Assembly (NCBI GenBank): GCA_019188255.1
Contig: JAETXT010000003.1
Location: 4,588,001 to 4,652,000, forward strand
Source: Verticillium longisporum
Taxonomy: Eukaryota; Ascomycota; Sordariomycetes; Glomerellales; Plectosphaerellaceae
Length of the DNA: 64,000 bases
Direction of reading: 5' to 3'
Shown: positions 1-11,538 of the stretch, piece by piece
Position numbering within the stretch: the first letter of the stretch is position 1
How the letters are laid out: each line of letters opens with the position of its first letter
Translations under genes and position numbers: made by a program
The notes under the pieces: model-generated
Database searches by the model: none
The model's input: the letters and a program-made list of their open reading frames with translations, nothing else
What the model was told of the DNA's origin: nothing

Positions 1-1070
1 AAACCTCGAGTCACTGCGTACGCTGGAACCTTGAAATCTCTAGCGAGTCCGGTCGACCAAGTACACGAACTCAACCCATCGGGACCCTTAGTCGAGCATC
101 TGAGCTCTCGAAGTCTTCACCCAGTAAAGCCTGGATCAAAGACGACGCAAGGCATCAGCGACAATCTGACACACCGGCACTCTGGCCATGTCTCACACGT
201 GATGCGGTTCGCGCAGCGGACAGTCGACTTGGGCCCCATACGCCGCCCCGACAGTGTGACGACGCCGAATGGCCCGATGCAAGCAATCGCATCGCGGGAA
301 TCAATCGTTTACCACTCCCCACCGCCGATCCCATGATGACGTTGGGCGTCGTGCAAAAGTGGCTGGAAAGAGTGCCGTGGCCTGTCGTGGCGGGGGGATC
401 GGCCGCCCCCTGACCCGGATGCTTCACCATCACCACCGACCTCAACACCACACCCAAAAATCGACGATGATGAAGTTGCAGTCCACGCCCGATCATTGTC
501 ATCACGCCTCCTCAAACTCTGCCTCCAGACCTGATCAGACACGATGCATCTGCTCACATCCGTTCACGCGCACAGGCCTTCCTTCACCTCATATCCTCAT
601 CGCGCCCCCTCAGGAATGTGCCCCCGCACTGCCTGTAGTAACACATTCCAGCCGGACATTGACCCAAGACCGCCTGTCACTGCCACGCCCGGCTCACACC
701 CGTTCTTTGCGTAGCTGGGGCCAGCGCCTCGACAGAGGAGGGCCCTCCCCATACCTCTGCCAGATTTGTTGTGCTATTCTGGTCCAGAGCCTTATTACCC
801 GCGATCGACCTACCCTCTCGCTCTTCCCACCATCTCGCGGCGATGCTCCCCTTTTGCCTCCGCTACTAACCTTGTGCTCGCTCACAGCTTGATTCCCGCC
901 AGCGCGGCGTCGTCCATTCGTTTTGTTCTGACATCATTCGTTCTTTGTTTTTTTTCTTACTGTCGAGTCTCGATACTCGCATCCCAATCGTTCTCCGCTT
1001 GCTTCACCGCCCGTCTTGTCACATTAACCACCACAATCGGCTTCGAAGAAGGGACAAAACAGCAGTCACG
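1..1070. other. upstream non-coding region
   Basis: No reading frame here looks like a protein; the open frames are proline/serine/histidine-rich by-products of C-rich DNA. The last ~150 bases before the start codon at 1071 are pyrimidine-rich with a T-run near 946-956, as expected of a fungal promoter and 5' leader for the gene that follows. Confidence 0.5.
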
Positions 1071-3841
1071 ATGCCCCCTCGAGTGGCAGCCCGAGAAGAG
1101 GGCGGCGGCGGCGGCCTGACAGTAGGCTGGGTCCTCGCCATCGCCATTGCAGGCGGGGCCCTCCTTTTCGTATCTCTCGCCTTCATCCTCGTCACGCTCA
1201 CCGACCGTCGCAACCAACGCGCGCGCCTGGCGACCGAGTCCCAAGCCCGCCTGCAGCAGGACGACGACGTCTCCACTGAGACGGAAACGCAAACCAAGGA
1301 CGGCTCTATACGCCCGCCCCGACAGCGCCGCCGCCTGACGAAATCGCCACAGGTCTCGCCGCGCAAGAAGGCGAGGCGGTCTCTGCCGCACATCCTCCCT
1401 GCCATCAGACACAGCGGCAGCTTCAACATCTTCGGGTCGCCGGCGGGCCGTAAGAGGAAGAACTCGTGCAACTCTTGGATCGACGAGGACGCCATCCACG
1501 GGCCCAAGGTCGTCAAGGCGAAGCGAGAGTCCAAAGGGTTCAGTCTCCGGGAGAGCTGGCTCATCATGCGAACGCCCACGCTGCCCAACCTCCTCGGCTA
1601 CCGTGACGAACCGGAAACGGCAATCTTCTATCAGCACCAGAACTACCCTCTCGTCCAGCAGCCGCGGCCTGCCGCGCTCAGCCCCCAGAAGCAACGTCCG
1701 GACGGCAAGAAACCCACGTCAAGATTGCCCCTTGTCAGGACGCCGTCATATGAGATGGCCGAGCAGCGAGCCGCCGCCTTGAGGGGAGGCTTCCAGAAGC
1801 AGCAGCAATCTCAGGACGAAAAGGAGCAGGAACCGGTCAACCCCCAGAGCATTCCCAACGGTCCCCGTCCCCCACCCAAGGCCAAGCTCAGGCAGGTCAA
1901 CACAGAGTCTGACCTCCAGACCATCCTCCGTAACACGGCCCAGCGCCTCAACGATGGTAGCCCGAGCCCGATCCGCAATGACCCGCACCTCAATGGTAAC
2001 AGCACCACCGGCCCGAACAGGGCAACTCGCCACGTTCGCACGCCCGCTTCGCGCGGCTCGCCCGTCAAGTCCGCCACAGCCTGGAACGAGAGGCGCAGCG
2101 TCGCCGGCGAGTATCATAGCACGGAAAATGCACCGGAGCAGCAGACCCCCAGCCCGAAGAAGAGGATGGCACAGCCGATGACGCCTCAGAGCGCCCCTGC
2201 CGCCATGAACCCCCGTACCAGCGGCATCGCGTATGGCCAGTCGCAGCAGACGGCCGCCCAGCCCGATGTGTATACGCCTACGCACAGGCGCAAGCAATCG
2301 ACGTGCTCCATGGCGTCTGACCAGGACAGCCTGTACGGCGAGACAACGCCCGAGCAAGACGCTATCATGCCTGCAGGCTTGTCGAGCCCCGACCGCCGGG
2401 AAAGCCAGACGTCAATTGGTGCCATGATTGCCGAGACTTCACAGCAGAAGTCCCAGCAGCACATGCGCAGCGTGTCGATCCCGTCCATGACGAGCTCCGT
2501 GTCATCGGCTCTGTCGACCCTCTACAGCGAGGAGGAAGATGACGAGACGCAGACAGGCGAGAAGATCCCCTGGGCTCACCCAGTTGATCCCAACCAGCAG
2601 CGTGGCAGCTTCAAGCCTAGGCGGATTCAGCACTCACCAAAGATGAGCGACCCGTTCCTCGTCCCGCCACCGGCGCCTCAGGTGCCAGAGAGGTCTCCGC
2701 GTCGTCTTTCAGCCAGCGGCGAGGCTCAGCGACCGCAGATGCCCGAAACCCGATCCTACCAAGACCACAGCCGGGCTCTGGGCCAGATTTCAGGAAACCG
2801 CCGCGCAAGCAATAGCTCGCTCATCATGGCGCCTCTCAACGTGGCCCGGGAGGGTCAATTGTCGAACAGAGACGAGCTTCGCCTTTCCATCATGATGGAG
2901 CCATCTTCTCAGAAGCAGGGCCAGTCATCGGTTCGCCCCAAGAGCGTCGTCACCATGAAGCCCAAGTTTTTCGCCACGAGCAACAGCGCCACGAGCATGA
3001 TGGCCAGCCCCTCCACCCCCGAAGAGGACCGCAAGGGCCACCGCCGCCGTCGCTCTGTTGTCATGCCGCCACCCCTGAACCTGCGCCCTATCCAGGGCTC
3101 CCCCACGAGCAAGATGCTGCGGAAGCCGATGACCTTGAACTCCCGACTCGCAACCTCCATACCCGCCGCTCCATCATCGCTGCCGGCGGGATCCCCACCG
3201 AGATACCCTCCAGCCCTGTAGTCGCCCGCCCCTTGCCGGACCCTACCCTCCTTTCCAAGACCCCCTCTCCCACTCGCCGCCGCTCCCAGTCTACGACACC
3301 GTCGCGCGGCCCCTCCAATGCCTCTTCAACGTACTCCAACCCTGGCCCGACCATGAGCCCGACTCTCATCCTCCGCCCTCAAAACTCCATCAACCGCGGC
3401 TCCCCAACCCACATTTCCCCCCTCGGAGCCTCGATCGTGCAGCTTCGTCGCATGAACTCCCAAATGAGCGCCTACAGCGTCGCCTCGTCCGCTGCTACCG
3501 CCGCTGACGACGTGGCCGACCTCCGCGGTGGCGGCTTCAGCCCAGAGCGCAGCAATTCACGCGCCGGCCGTGCGGGACGTCAGAACTACCTGTCCATGGG
3601 TACGCCGAGCCCCAAGTCCCGCAACGGCATCCGCTCGAACCGCAACTCCGTCAAGGGGCGACCGGCATCTGTCGCACCCAAGATGGACTCTCTCGAGGAG
3701 AAGGAAAACGGCGAATCGACGATGCCTTTCCATCGTCGGTGGCCGAGGGACGACAGGGAGGTGCCCTCAGGATCTAAACGTTCCGAGTTCTCTTTGTTCA
3801 TGGTGTTGATCTGCGAACATATTCGTACCTACAGGGGATGA
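1071..3841 (+). CDS. single-pass membrane protein with long disordered tail (frame broken once)
   Basis: I do not recognise a named family. The start at 1071 opens with a glycine-rich stretch and one hydrophobic helix at about residues 16-42, followed by a basic stop-transfer segment (TDRRNQRAR), so a type III-like membrane anchor with a cytosolic tail is likely. The rest, about 880 residues, is Ser/Pro/Arg/Gln-rich and probably disordered, with many SP/TP sites that could be phosphorylated. The frame from 1071 stops at 3221, but from about 3131 another frame carries on with the same composition (PTRNLHTRRS, then repeated SPTRRRS-like motifs) to a stop at 3841. One missing G in TTGGAAC (now TTGAAC near 3134-3140) would join them into about 923 residues. 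No GT-AG intron fits the junction. Confidence 0.75.
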
Positions 3842-4102
3842 GTGCCCCTTTCCTTGTATGTATTGGGTTGCGGAAAACTTTCTTAATACCTGCCTGGGTT
3901 AGCATCTTTGGATGACAGGCTGTCTTTTTTTTTTGTGTTTTATCACATAGTTCAGCGATACCAGAGATAGGAAGCTGAGAATAGAAGGTTTCATACCTAC
4001 TCTTGGTTGGTCCTCTCACACCCGATTGTGTTTTGCATGCGGCGTTACTGTGGGCCGATATCCAGATGAGGTCGCTTTTTCGTTGTGTTTTCTCCGCTCG
4101 TC

Positions 4103-5120
4103 CTAGGATGGCGGAGCCTCTTCGACCCTCGGTCTTTTGTTAGCCGAATCCTCCTCGCCACCTTCATGCCCATTCACCTCATCCAATGCCCTCACTCTCC
4201 CAGCACCTTCTCCCAGCTCACCGCTGACACCCTCCTCAGCACCTTCGCCAATCCAGTTGCCGTCAGCATCAAAGTATTCGTTGACGTTCTCGGCGGTGAC
4301 CCAGCACGAGCTTCCTGGGAAAGGAGGAGGTAGCCCTCCGTTCGCGTTTCCCCTCAGGACACCAGAGAACCCTTCGAGAGCCTCATGCTCGCCCTCAAAC
4401 ACGATTCGATCCTCCTCCTCATCGTCGTCCTCCTCCACAGGGTCGGGGTGCAGATCTGAGCATGCGGAGATGGCAGCGTAGAGCTGCTGCACGCTCGAAC
4501 CGACGGGCGGTACGATTGTCAGGTCGACGGAGCTGCCTTCGTCGTCTGCATTGTCGGTCAATTCGAGTTGCATCCAGATGGCATGCAGGGGCGTGCCGTC
4601 GGTCAGTGTGCCGGCCTGCTTGACAGCGTGGATCGAGATGGCGGGATAGGGAATGGAGACACCAGCGGTGGCGGTCGCGCTGTAGATGGTGAAGTTCCTT
4701 GATAGCATAACGGTCAGCAGTCAGGCATGCCAAAAGGGGAGCGATGGCAGGAGAAGCGCACTCTGAGTTAACGAAAAGGTCAATGGTCTGCTCCGTCAAG
4801 TCATCAGTGGTGCCTGTGAGCGTAGCACCCTCAGGCGCAGAGACTGCGGCAGAGGCATCGGTGAAGACGGGCAGGGCGGCTGACTGCGACTTGGGAATCC
4901 AGATCTTTGCACCTTGCAGATGGTGGTGCAGAACAGGCTTGCCGCCGAAGAAGGTCTCTGGGGTTTGGGACTCGTACTCTTCGAGCGGAAGGAAGTCTCC
5001 GACCGAAGGCGGGGGTCGAATCGTAGTGGTCAACATGCTGACGATCTGGGAAAGTTCTTGGAGAATATTCGGCTTGGCTTCGTCAGACAAAGACAATGAT
5101 GGAGGGGAAAAGGGAGGCAT
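4103..5120 (-). CDS. ICln/LOT5-family PH-like protein
   Basis: Two exons, 5120-4762 and 4697-4103, with a 64-nt GT-AG intron, give about 317 residues. The N-terminal half has the ICln/LOT5 PH-like fold: a strand ending in DLFVNSE, then the spliced NFTIYS strand and the typical GVSIPYPAISIHAVK segment, followed by an acidic loop (DPVEEDDDEEED) as in pICln. In animals and fission yeast, members chaperone Sm proteins with the PRMT5 methylosome; in budding yeast LOT5 has no firm role. The C-terminal tail is Glu/Gly-rich and ends in a basic KRPR patch, a possible nuclear signal. The gene is head-to-head with the small gene at 5523. Family membership is solid; the exact role is inference. Confidence 0.85.
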
Positions 5121-5522
5121 GATGGTGGGGTGTCGACGGCGCTGGGGCAGAAAGACGCAGATCCCTGAAAGCTCTTATCCCCCTTATCGACACGTGAACG
5201 TGGCGTTATTGGCGGGATGCCTTGGATGCTGGCTGGGGGAGGTGCAATGGAGTGGTTCCTAGTGCGGGGTTGGACCCTGGCAGCTACTTCCCTCAACCCC
5301 CAGTGTCACTGCCTGTCGTGCTGCCCTGTACCTGCCTCTGGCTGCCCTGTGGCTGAGACTGCTGACGTAACTGCCTGTTCCTGTTGACTTCACGCCGCCT
5401 CGCGACGCGGCGGCTTTCCACCCCAACAACTCGTCGCAAAGCATCTACGGACACTGGTGCCTGTCCCACACTCCAATCACCAACCTCAAATCAAAGTAGA
5501 GGCTACAACCTACATCGCAGCC
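5121..5522. promoter_or_regulatory. shared divergent promoter region
   Basis: About 400 bases separate the start codons of the ICln/LOT5 gene (minus) and the small gene at 5523 (plus), so both promoters must lie here. It contains CTGCCCTG-type repeats (about 5310-5350). I see no clear TATA box. Confidence 0.45.
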
Positions 5523-6144
5523 ATGTATAACAACCGTACGACGCCCTATGCCCTACTCTCCTTGACACTGCTAACACCCTCCCACAGGCTCCCACCTCCT
5601 CGACCAAGTCCCCCTCACAGTCTCCCCTTTCGTCTCCATCCCAACGGCGACGACTCTTTCATACAACTACAAGGCCATGCCCTCGGCGCTACCGCCCTCG
5701 ATCCTCGGCAACCCATCCGCAACCCAAGCGCCAACAGAAGACGGCACCTCGACACCCCAGCAGTCGGCCCCGAAACCGCAGTACATCATCTCCCAGTCCG
5801 GCCACGCCGCGCACCCCGACGACATCATCGCCTCGTGTCGCGCCTTGCAGGCTCACATAACGCGCATGCAAGAGGATGCCGAGCGCGAGCTGCGTGAGTT
5901 CGAGGAGAGGGTCCGCGCGCGGGACCTCGCCGAGAAGCGAAAGGTCGCGCCCGGCTGGCTCGACAGCGAGGCTAGGATACTGGAGCCCGAGCGAAAGGGC
6001 GACGTCGCCGGTGACGGTCAGCCGAAGAGCAGCGAGGTCGACATGCTGTCGGGGGACGCCAATGGCGGACAGGGGCCGAGCGAGATGGGCACCGACCAGG
6101 GGGCCGAGCTGGATCGGTACTTTGGGGGTCTTAGTATGAAATGA
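5523..6144 (+). CDS. small conserved-looking protein of unknown function
   Basis: Two exons, 5523-5535 (13 nt) and 5588-6144, joined by a 52-nt intron (GTACG...CTAAC...CACAG), give about 189 residues starting MYNNRSHLLDQVPLTVSP. The short first exon is inferred from frame continuity and good splice signals; a start at the internal ATG 5677 would give a shorter protein. Residues about 75-115 (PDDIIASCRALQAHI, then a Glu/Arg-rich run) predict a charged helix or coiled coil, followed by a short APGWLDSEARIL motif and a glycine/acidic tail ending in YFGGLSMK. No signal peptide or membrane helix is visible. I do not recognise the family. Confidence 0.7.
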
Positions 6145-6483
6145 GGGTTGGTTCTTGGGTTCACTGGGAGAGCGGCAGTTTGGGCATCTTTTTTTTTTTT
6201 TTGGGTCTCGTGGGTTTCAGAAAGGCGTTGTGGCTCTTGTGGAATTTACGTCGTTTATCGTACCCGTTGATGGGTCGACAATTGGAATAGCGAGGATTTA
6301 GGTCGGGCAACATGTTGACACAGTTGGCCACAACACAAATTTTCAATGGCATAATGTCTTGCCTGTCTATCAAGATGGCCGCCTTGGATGCACCGTGCAG
6401 ACTTGGCACTTTCATGTGCCGCCCCGTCATTCCCATGTCTCAGGTGAACTACAGTGCATCGTTCATGGCATTGGTCCGTCTAC
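6145..6483. other. intergenic, convergent 3' ends
   Basis: This lies between the stops of the small plus-strand gene and the REI1-like minus-strand gene. It has a T-run at about 6189-6201 and nothing else recognisable. Confidence 0.4.
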
Positions 6484-7693
6484 CTAACCGCCCATGTACA
6501 CAGGCACCTCCTGCTTGTAGTAGTTCGTGTGTATCGCCGTCATGTTGCCCACATGGTCCATACGGCCTCTCGTCCGCCTCTCGGCGCGCTTCGCCCTGTC
6601 CAACTCGTTCTTGCGCGCCACGAGCAGCGACCGCTGCTGACCCTGCGGCAGACGCACAAGGCTCATCCGATCCGCAGCACGCAGCTGCGCCATCCCGGCC
6701 GTGAGCGCCTGCTCTTTCCGATCGCGCCTCGCCAGCGCCTGGACCGGTTCCGCGCCATCCTGTCCCGCTGAAGGGTGTCCCGCAGCCGATGGCGCCGCGG
6801 CCAGCAGAGAAGGCTGCGCACCGGCGCCCGCGCCCCGCAGCCGTGTCCTCGGCGCCGTTTCCGCGCGCGCGCGATGCGCGAGGAGCTTCCCCGACGGCAG
6901 CCGCAGCGTGTGCTCGTCGGGACGGACGTGGAGGTCCAACACATTCCGGTTCAGCGAGTCGACGTCGTAGAGCTCGCTCATCTCCGAGGTGACGTTGAAC
7001 CGGCAGTGGCCCGCCGCGAGCATGTGCTGCTGCACGGCCTCGACGGTCCGGCGGCGCGTCCCGCAGCAGATGCACTCGCGGTAGCTGAAGATGGTCATGT
7101 GGAGGAACCAGAGTAGCGTCTGGAGGTCCACTGCTAGGGAGGACTGGAATGGGATGACCAGACTGTGGGCTTGGTGCATGTGTGACAGGCTGGCTTCGAA
7201 GTCGGGGCTGGTCTCGTGGCAGAAGAGGCAGGCGCTCGGCATGAACTTGACGATGCTGGTTTCCGCCTCTGATGGGCTGTCATCAGCATCATCGTCGTCG
7301 TCGTCGTCGTCGTTGTCGTCAGTGGTCTCTTGGCCTTGTATTTCAGCATGAGCAGATGCTGCAGTACTTGGTGCGGCGCGCTCTGGCTTCCCCCGCCTCG
7401 TCGAAGGCCTGACTGCACTCTCTGGGGGTGCCATGACCGTCCCTTGTTCCGCTACGCGACATCGAATTTGGTAGATGCTACTCAATGGTCAGCTGCAGCG
7501 CTCAAGCAAAAAATCCATCTTCACGGTAAGCTTACTGCCAGTCACTTTTGGCATGTTGGCGCTTCTCCTCGACGTTGCCAAAGGAGAGGTCGCACAACCG
7601 GCAACTTGTCAATGCTTGGGGTTGGCGAATGGCGTTGGAGGCCGTGGTCGCGGTAGTGCCTGTGGCTGTGTTGTTCGTTGTTGTGTCGCTCAT
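6484..7693 (-). CDS. rei1: REI1/ZNF622-like C2H2 zinc-finger protein (pre-60S factor type)
   Basis: Exons 7693-7536 and 7477-6484 with a 58-nt intron give about 383 residues. Three C2H2-type modules are visible: CRLC with HAKSDWH near residues 35-55, CLFC with HMHQAH at about 125-150, and CICC with HMLAAGH at about 190-215. The splice restores the SDWHIYQIRCRV segment, matching the DWHRYNLKRRV motif of REI1. The end has the family's DRMSLVRLPQGQQRSLL and VGNMTAI segments. REI1 proteins release Arx1/Alb1 from late pre-60S particles in the cytoplasm. An acidic run (about eight Asp in a row) sits between fingers one and two. The sequence is more divergent than a typical REI1, so a paralogue is possible. 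Confidence 0.85.
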
Positions 7694-8399
7694 GAATTGC
7701 GGATTGCGGGAATGAGTAGGCTGATTGTCTTGCTTGATACAAAGATGGGCTGGGAGAATTGTACTGCGTGGGACAGATGTGGTGGCTCGATTGTGGTAGC
7801 TCTTCAGACTCTGAGATACGTGTAAGTGATTTGCAATGAGCATCACGCCTGTTATATTAAAGCCTTTTGAGCAAGATGGTACAAAATACAGTAGACGAAC
7901 TTGACATGGCTGCATTGCAGTGGACATGATGGACGATGATTCATAGTGACTTTGTCCCAAAGCGGAAAACGAGGCACACTTAGCGTCGTGCTACTGTTTG
8001 GTCGCTAGCTTTGTTCATATAGGGATGCGCCTCCTGTATTTTGCCACTTTTGTAGGTGCTGTAGCCCCGCTGCCAGACCACATCAAGGAGAGTCAAAAGG
8101 CATGATTCAATACGAGCGTTGCAGCGGTTGTCTTTCTTGCCCAAATCAAGGCCGTATCATTCGCACCATGGCTGAAATCTCGAGGCGCCCAGCAATGCCC
8201 GGGTAAATGAACAAAGACCCTGAATGGAACTGATTATGCTCGTGATACCTCATGGAAGACAATGCTACGATGGCGGAAACACCCTGGCTACGACCCTGAA
8301 ACAATTTTGATCTACCAGACAGAACCTCTCCTGATAATGCTGTGAGAAAGTAGAAAGCCCCCCCTCTCCGTAAATAGATGCATTGCTGGACAAAGCAAA
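7694..8399. other. intergenic, promoter side of REI1-like gene
   Basis: This is about 700 bases between two minus-strand genes and must hold the REI1-like promoter. The frame of the first REI1 exon stays open upstream to 7960, but that part has no family similarity, so I keep the start at 7693. Nothing else is recognised. Confidence 0.4.
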
Positions 8400-9692
8400 T
8401 CACATGTGCGAAGACGTGTTGTTTTCTGCGCCGTTGCTTCCGTTGTGGATTGTGCCGTTGCTGGTGCCGTTCCGAGCGCCTGTGCTGATGCTGTTGTTGA
8501 TGCTTTTGCTGACTCCATTGCTTGCGCCACTGTTCATGCTGTTACCCGTGCTGATACCTGTGCTGTTGTTCGTGCCGTTGCGGGCACCCTCTGCGCCTGA
8601 AAGTCTCCCAACTTCTGCACTCCAAAAGTCAACAAGCTCATCCAAATCAGGCCGAGCGTTCGGGTCCAATTCCATGCACTGATTAATGACGTCCTTCCAA
8701 TCCTGGGGCACATCGGCCGACCTGGCGGTCCAGACGGTCGGGTTGGGTGACTGTTCGAGCTGCTCCATCAGCATCCACATGACACGACCGAGACTAAACA
8801 CCTCAGCCAGCTCGGCTGCACGAGGGCAAGTTTTCTTCCAGATGGGAAAGACGTTCCACTCGGGATAGCCCCAAGGCAAGTTCTGTCTCGGTTCCCCATC
8901 GTGGGGCTTGTATACAATCCTGGGTTTGGTGCGCTGAGCTGACTCGTCGTTGGGAGAGGGAGGTTCTTCCCATGCTGCTTGGTCAACCGTGGCTTCCTTG
9001 GAGTGCGTAAACATGGAAACACCACTTTGCTCCCAGTCAATGAGACGAATGCCATCTTCTTGGTCGATGAGGATGTTACCAGGCTTGACATCCATGTGAT
9101 ACGTCATGGCGATGCGATGGGTGTGAAGCACAGCGCGAGCCATCTGGAAGCACCATTTTGCCTTGCGCAAGAGGGGAATGCGGACGTCACCAGCGTTGGT
9201 GATCTGGTCGTCCAATGTTTCCCGTTCCATGACTGGCTGCAGAAACCCACAGACTCGCTCGCCACCGTCAGGGTCCAGGACAGTCACCAGGGTCTCGGGG
9301 CAGGGCATAATGTTGGGATGCAGCGGCAAGGCGGCGAGCGTTTGGATCTCGTGCAGCATGGTGTCTCGCTGGTGTTCGTGGAATAAAGGGCCATGTTTGA
9401 TGAAGGCTTCTAGATCAAATCCCTTGAATACGTGGCGTGTTCCCATGGGAGCCCTGACCACAACGCGAGCGTGATTCTTGCCGGGGAGACGGTTAGTCTC
9501 GGTCAGATGCTTAAAGTCGACGGTCTTGAATGTTTGATGCAGGCCCTTCTGGCGGAGAGACGCGATGAAGTCTTCGATGAGGGTCAGCTGGCGGGTGTAG
9601 TCCTCGAAATTGAGATCGGACGCCATGGTTGCTGGGTGAATCTGCTGCGGTCTGGCGACGGTGGCTGTCATGGATTTGACGACCGATGGCAT
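8400..9692 (-). CDS. protein-kinase-fold protein with Asn/Gly/Ser/Thr-rich tail
   Basis: A single exon of 430 residues. The kinase catalytic loop is HMDVKPGN (Asp201, Asn206), which is the HxDxKxxN pattern. The metal-binding DFG is replaced by DWE (Asp219), a change common in the large divergent kinase families of filamentous ascomycetes. Later elements include an APE-like region and FSLGRVMWML. From about residue 365 the tail is a degenerate run of N, G, T and S words (NGTSNGT style), which looks like repeat expansion. The catalytic Asp is kept, so activity is possible, but the substrate is unknown. There is no signal peptide. A start at the internal Met (about residue 23, MASDLNFEDY) is also possible. 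Confidence 0.8.
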   Translation of the reverse strand: MPSVVKSMTATVARPQQIHPATMASDLNFEDYTRQLTLIEDFIASLRQKGLHQTFKTVDFKHLTETNRLPGKNHARVVVRAPMGTRHVFKGFDLEAFIKHGPLFHEHQRDTMLHEIQTLAALPLHPNIMPCPETLVTVLDPDGGERVCGFLQPVMERETLDDQITNAGDVRIPLLRKAKWCFQMARAVLHTHRIAMTYHMDVKPGNILIDQEDGIRLIDWEQSGVSMFTHSKEATVDQAAWEEPPSPNDESAQRTKPRIVYKPHDGEPRQNLPWGYPEWNVFPIWKKTCPRAAELAEVFSLGRVMWMLMEQLEQSPNPTVWTARSADVPQDWKDVINQCMELDPNARPDLDELVDFWSAEVGRLSGAEGARNGTNNSTGISTGNSMNSGASNGVSKSINNSISTGARNGTSNGTIHNGSNGAENNTSSHM

Positions 9693-10100
9693 GGTGGGCT
9701 AGCGGCCACGTCGGCGATGGGACTAGTTGGGCAGCAGGTTGGGAGATAGAAGGCGTAGGCGGCCGGAGGCGCTTGCCATCAAAAGATTTGATGTGTTGGT
9801 GGTGTCGAATGCTGTATCGTTGTCACGCTATGTACCATGTCGGGCTCGAGGTCTCGCTGTCTATCTGGTGGACGTGGAAGGATCAATCTCGACCTATAAA
9901 TCGTCTGTCAGAAGCAATGGTGATATTGCCTTGCTCAGGGCCAAGTCACAGCCAACAGGACGTCCGCGGACGGTTCGTCGGGGCGGCGGATGAATGCTCT
10001 TGATGCTGGCTGCTGGCTGCTGGCTTCAGGCTGCTGGTCACTGCTTCCCGACCAGTGCAGGAGCCGAGGCCTCGACAGCGGCGTATCCTGGTTGATTAGA

Positions 10101-10134
10101 TGGGCGTATAATGACCATGGGCGTATAATGACCA
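10101..10134. repeat. 17-bp perfect tandem duplication
   Basis: The unit TGGGCGTATAATGACCA occurs twice with no gap. Confidence 0.9.
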
Positions 10135-10974
10135 AGGGCGACCTGCATCTCCTGCGAAGCAAAGAAGCCAGAAACACCTGGGGGGGCAAGGATGTTTGGT
10201 CGCGTTCCCCGGGCTGTGATGGTTGTGCGACCCGAGGAGCTGATGATGCGAGACAAACACGGCAAGGCAAGAGCAGGAAGGGAGCTGACGAGGGTAGAAG
10301 AGGGACGGAAACAATGAACAGCGGAGCAAAACCGGAAGAAGGAGACCTTTCAACAAGACGGAAGGGGAGGACAGAATGATGACTGCGACGCGCATTGCCT
10401 AAAGACCAACAGGAGGCACGCAGGCAGGTCTCAGGCGTCCAGCCCCAGGACTATTTGGGGGGGGGGAAAGCCGCCGCCGTCGGTCGCGTCGGTCTGTCAG
10501 TCGGTCAGGCTTCAAATTGCACCCTGTCCATGTTACTTTGGGCTGACTGACTTCGGGTTCAGGCTGTGAGAGAACTGTGGTCGACTACCGTACGGTGAGT
10601 GGGATAGCATCAAGCGACGGCAACCTTCAGCAACTGCAGGGTGCTTGCTGGTGCTGGGTGCTGCTGCATGTCTTCATCTGGCATACCTAACCGTCATGAC
10701 ATGGTTGAGCGATGTGACCAAAGCGTCGAGCTGCGTCGCCGGGGAACGCAGACGTGCAGAACCGCGCTGGCACCATGGGGGGCTGATTGGGCGGGGAAGC
10801 TGGCGAGTATCGAGTCGCCTCACGCAGTTTGCAGGCGGGCGGGCGCTGGTGCGTCGTTGCGATATGTGATAGAGTATCAGTCGGAGCAAAGAAAAAAAAG
10901 ACTGGATGCGCCTGTGTCATGGGGGGTGTCGGCGTTCTCCATTGACATAGCCATGGCCGTGCAAGGTCTGCAAG

Positions 10975-11057
10975 GTGTGCCATGTGTGCCTGTGTGCCTG
11001 TGTGCTTGTGTGCCATGTGTGGCTGTGTGGCTGTGTGCCATGTGTGCCATGTGTGCG
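10975..11057. repeat. degenerate TGTGTGCC minisatellite
   Basis: The tract consists of interleaved GTGTGCC, CTGTGTG and CATGTGTGCC words. It makes the open frames at 10641-11249 (plus) and 10687-11154 (minus) low-complexity artefacts. Confidence 0.85.
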
Positions 11058-11500
11058 CGTGGGCGGCGAGAGAGCGCGTGCCACCAAGTGTGCCAACAGG
11101 CTCAGGCCGGCACAGATCGGGTTTGGCGCATCCGTTTGGATTGGCGGGCTGCAAGAGGGAACCGATCGGCGGCGGGGCGTGCGATGGGTGATGGTGATGA
11201 AGTAGGGCGGGTCGATGTGATGAGATGGATGGATGGGATGGAGTGGTGAGGGCAGGGGAGGGCCAGCCGGCTGGATGGTGACGATGACGGTAAGGAGGAA
11301 AAGCCGGCGATGGTTATTTGAGAGGGGCCGTGGGTAGGAGACAAGAAGGAGGCAACGTGGCGCAAGGTACCGTGGCAGGTGGGCAGGGTCATCGGGTCAA
11401 GGCTCAATGTCGTGCGGTGAGTCAAGTAGAGGCAGGCCGGTGAGGCAGCAACTGCACTGATCATGATTCCCTCACCCCCAAGGTGAAGTGACGGACTGAG

Positions 11501-11538
11501 GTGAGGTGAGGTGAGGTGAGGTGAGGTGAGGTGAGGTG
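11501..11538. repeat. (GTGAG)7 microsatellite
   Basis: Seven uninterrupted GTGAG pentamers are followed by GTG and one more GTGAG. Confidence 0.95.

Noticed and set aside
269..892. 207-codon open frame near the left edge
   Set aside because: His/Pro/Ser-rich by-product of C-rich DNA with no family resemblance or splice logic.
7694..7960. Longer N-terminus for the REI1-like protein
   Set aside because: The frame is open to 7960, but the added residues match nothing in the family and the ATG at 7693 is well placed.
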